Positions 4,998-7,261 of a DNA stretch of 7,261 bases are shown here, in pieces (within the stretch, counting starts at the first letter, position 1; every line of letters starts with the position of its first letter). Made by a program: the position numbers and the translations under genes. Under the pieces are notes generated by a model. The model had not been told where the DNA came from. It ran no database searches and saw nothing but the letters and a program-made list of their open reading frames with translations. Source of the stretch: Actinomycetota bacterium. GTDB lineage: Bacteria > Actinomycetota > Humimicrobiia > Humimicrobiales > Humimicrobiaceae. The stretch covers positions 1-7,261 of the forward strand of contig JACVJB010000033.1 of assembly GCA_015711775.1 (NCBI GenBank). Direction: 5' to 3'.

Positions 4998-7261
4998 ATG
5001 GAGGATTTATTTAATTTCCCCACTGTATCAATAATAACGGTAAACCTTAACGGCAAAAATTATCTTAAGGACCTGCTTGAAAGCCTTGACGACATTGATT
5101 ATCCAAAAGACAGCTTTGAAATTATAGTTGTTGATAACGGATCCCGGGACGGTTCCGTACAGTTTTTAAAAAACAGTTACCCCAAAATAAATATAATTGA
5201 AAATTCATATAATACAGGTTTTGCTGTGGCAAATAACCAGGGAGCCGCTGCTGCAAAAGGAAGCTATGTCGCATTTTTAAATAATGACACAAAAGTTGAC
5301 AGGCAGTGGCTGATTGAGCTTATAAGGCCTGTTTACGGCAGCACGGATATTGTGTGCGCCGGTTCAAAGGTTTTATCGTTTGACGGTAAAAACATTGATT
5401 TTTCAGGCTCAATGATAAATTTTGAAGGCAAGGGTTTCCAGGCGGATTATGGCATAAGCGTACAAAAGGACACGCGCAATCAGTATGAGTACCTGCCTTT
5501 TGTAAACGGCGGCGCAATGCTTGTAAGGCGGGATGTGTTTATAAAGTCCGGCGGTTTTGACGAGGATTTTTTTGCCTACTATGAGGATGTGGATTTTGGA
5601 TGGAGGCTCTGGGTGCTCGGCTACAGGGTCATATTTGCCCCGAAATCCATTGTTTACCATGTTCACCACGGCACATCAAAAATGTTTCCTGAGGACAAGC
5701 TGCGGTTTTTAAAAGAAAGAAATGCGCTTTATTCAGTGTTTAAGAACTACGATGAGCAGAATCTTTCAAAGGTATTTTCAGGCACTCTTGCAAGTATTTT
5801 CGGAAGGATTTTTACTGATGTAAAATTTGATTATAAAAAATATTATGACTTTACTCTTAAGGCTGATAGCGGGCAGCAGGATAAAAATCCGGAAGTTGAT
5901 AGCAGAGAGAACAACAAAGAAAGCCTGCTTAAAAGCATATCCGGGGAAAATATTGTAATTGATAAGGAGCCACTCAGCTCTCTTATGGCTGTAAAAAGCT
6001 TTCTTGACGAGCTGCCGAGCCTTATGGAAAAAAGGGAGAAAATACAGAAGGCAAGAAGGCGGGACGATAAGGCCGTCTTTACCTATTTTAAAGGGCAGTT
6101 TCTTGCTGTTTCTGCAGACGCGTCTTACCAGAGAAATCAGATAAATATACTTAAATCGCTTGGCATTTATGATATTTTTGAAAAACAGATTAGAAGAAAT
6201 CTCCTGATTTTATCCGGGGAGGTGCTGTCTTCTGCAATGGCGGGCCCCGCAATAAGGGTGTGGAATTTTGCCAAAGTATTAAGCGAACATTTAAATGTAA
6301 CTCTTGCAGTTCCCAATGAGACCGATATGCCTGCCCAGGTTTTTAAAATAGAGCGTTACAGTGATGAGGCCTCAGTAAAGGCGCTTCTTGATGGGTGTGA
6401 CATTGTTCTTTGCGGGGGAATGACTTTCTCCAAATTCAAGTGCATAAGAAAAAGCGATAAATATATAATAATGGATATGTATGACCCTTACAATCTTGCA
6501 ACACTCACGGAGTACTCAGACCAGACTATTGAGCGGCAGCTTGAGGTTTATAAATCTGTTCATTTCATAACCAATGAGATGCTTTATTATGGCGATTTCT
6601 ATATTTGCGCATCCCAGCGTCAGAGGGATTTCTGGCTTGGCATGCTCGCAGCTCTTAACAGGGTAAATCCTTACTCATACAACCAGGACCCTGCAATGAG
6701 AAAACTGATTGACATAGTGCCATTTGGACTGCCTTCAAATAAACCTATGCATACGGAAAATGTTCTTAAAGGAAAAGTTGAAGGCATTTCAAAAGACGAC
6801 AAGGTAATTATATGGGGCGGGGGCATTTATAACTGGTTTGATCCCCTGACTCTTATAAAAGCCATGGCAATTGTCCGGGAAAATAGAAAAGACATTAAGC
6901 TGTTTTTTCTTGGCGTAAAGCATCCTAACCCGCAGGTAAAAGAGCTCTCAATGGCAAATGAAACCGTTGAGCTTGCAAAAAAAACGGGAGTATACGACAA
7001 AAATACATTCTTTAATTTCGGCTGGGTTGACTATGAGAAGCGGCACAATTATTTCCTTGAGTCAGACATCGGCATTATTACCCACCCTGACCATATTGAG
7101 ACAAGGTTTGCTTTCCGCACAAGAATACTTGACTATATCTGGACAGGGCTTCCTGTTATTTCTACAAAGGGGGACAGTTTGAGCGATATGGTGGAAAGCA
7201 AGAACCTGGGGCTGACTGTTGATGCGCAAAATGCTGAAGCACTTGCTGATGCAATTATGAG
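4998..7261 (+). CDS. Bifunctional glycosyltransferase, GT2-GT4 fusion (3' end missing)
   Basis: The frame is open from the ATG to the right edge: 754 codons plus two bases, with no stop. Residues 9-230 are a GT2 (GT-A, inverting) domain: VSIITVNLNG (10-19), VVDNGSRDGS (44-53), NND (95-97) as the metal-binding DXD variant, YYEDVDFGWRL (194-204; E196, D197, D199), and HVHHGTS (221-227). A helical region continues to about 290, then a polar spacer (about 290-330) and a basic KARRRDD patch (351-357). Residues from about 401 form a GT-B, GT4-like domain of a subfamily I recognise by AGPAIRVW (415-422), DMYDPYN (493-499), CASQRQRDFWLGML (537-550), VPFGLP (574-579), WGGGIYNWFDP (606-616) and ETRFAFRTRILDYIWTGLP (701-719). 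In this subfamily the usual EX7E is altered: aligned on GLP, D712 sits at the second Glu position. The end of the GT4 domain is probably just beyond the window. The protein diverges from a fusion of opposite domain order. Probable role: two transfers in surface polysaccharide synthesis; donors and acceptors unknown. Confidence -1.
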   Translation, partial: MEDLFNFPTVSIITVNLNGKNYLKDLLESLDDIDYPKDSFEIIVVDNGSRDGSVQFLKNSYPKINIIENSYNTGFAVANNQGAAAAKGSYVAFLNNDTKVDRQWLIELIRPVYGSTDIVCAGSKVLSFDGKNIDFSGSMINFEGKGFQADYGISVQKDTRNQYEYLPFVNGGAMLVRRDVFIKSGGFDEDFFAYYEDVDFGWRLWVLGYRVIFAPKSIVYHVHHGTSKMFPEDKLRFLKERNALYSVFKNYDEQNLSKVFSGTLASIFGRIFTDVKFDYKKYYDFTLKADSGQQDKNPEVDSRENNKESLLKSISGENIVIDKEPLSSLMAVKSFLDELPSLMEKREKIQKARRRDDKAVFTYFKGQFLAVSADASYQRNQINILKSLGIYDIFEKQIRRNLLILSGEVLSSAMAGPAIRVWNFAKVLSEHLNVTLAVPNETDMPAQVFKIERYSDEASVKALLDGCDIVLCGGMTFSKFKCIRKSDKYIIMDMYDPYNLATLTEYSDQTIERQLEVYKSVHFITNEMLYYGDFYICASQRQRDFWLGMLAALNRVNPYSYNQDPAMRKLIDIVPFGLPSNKPMHTENVLKGKVEGISKDDKVIIWGGGIYNWFDPLTLIKAMAIVRENRKDIKLFFLGVKHPNPQVKELSMANETVELAKKTGVYDKNTFFNFGWVDYEKRHNYFLESDIGIITHPDHIETRFAFRTRILDYIWTGLPVISTKGDSLSDMVESKNLGLTVDAQNAEALADAIM

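Noticed and set aside
5320..5669. Minus-strand open frames (5320-5517 and 5409-5669) inside the GT2-GT4 gene.
   Set aside because: They lie fully inside a well-supported glycosyltransferase frame, their translations lack recognisable motifs, and they overlap each other; they are shadows of the real gene.

Overview
This 7.3 kb window looks like part of a cell-surface polysaccharide (O-antigen, capsule or exopolysaccharide type) gene cluster from an AT-rich bacterium. Three of its four genes are glycosyltransferases. Together they carry five recognisable glycosyltransferase domains, three of the GT4 (GT-B) fold and two of the GT2 (GT-A) fold. The coding regions are tightly packed, starts are ATG, Shine-Dalgarno motifs precede two of the genes, and ATA (Ile) and AGA/AGG (Arg) codons are heavily used. 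All three visible stop codons are TAA, and the standard bacterial code works throughout. I cannot assign a phylum from the sequence. The C-terminal half of the last gene resembles a GT4 subfamily that I associate with Actinobacteria, Chloroflexi and similar lineages, which is only a weak hint.

Layout. Bases 2-988 (+) hold the 3' part of an AAA+ ATPase of the AAA_14/DUF4143 type; its Walker A region lies off the left edge. It converges, with a 10-bp gap, on a minus-strand pair read in the order 4879->2381 and then 2318->999: an 832-residue GT4-GT2 fusion followed 62 bp later by a 439-residue single-domain GT4. A 118-bp AT-rich divergent intergenic region (4880-4997) separates this pair from a plus-strand gene at 4998. 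That gene encodes a GT2-GT4 fusion of at least 754 residues and is still open at the right edge.

How the genes may work together. The two fusion enzymes are built in opposite domain order (GT4-GT2 and GT2-GT4) and diverge from one shared promoter region. GT2 enzymes invert and GT4 enzymes retain anomeric configuration, so each fusion could in principle add two sugars through two different linkage types. The stand-alone GT4 would supply a further transfer. Sugars, acceptors and the order of action cannot be read from the sequence. The ATPase is probably an unrelated accessory neighbour, because it lies on the opposite strand and its family is not tied to glycan synthesis.

No RNA genes, CRISPR arrays, insertion sequences or att sites were seen, and there is no gene-free stretch above 300 bp. 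The most noteworthy points are the mirror-image fusions, a possible leaderless promoter for the 832-residue gene, and lineage-specific insertions or tails in the glycosyltransferases. I see no clear evidence of a wholly new system.
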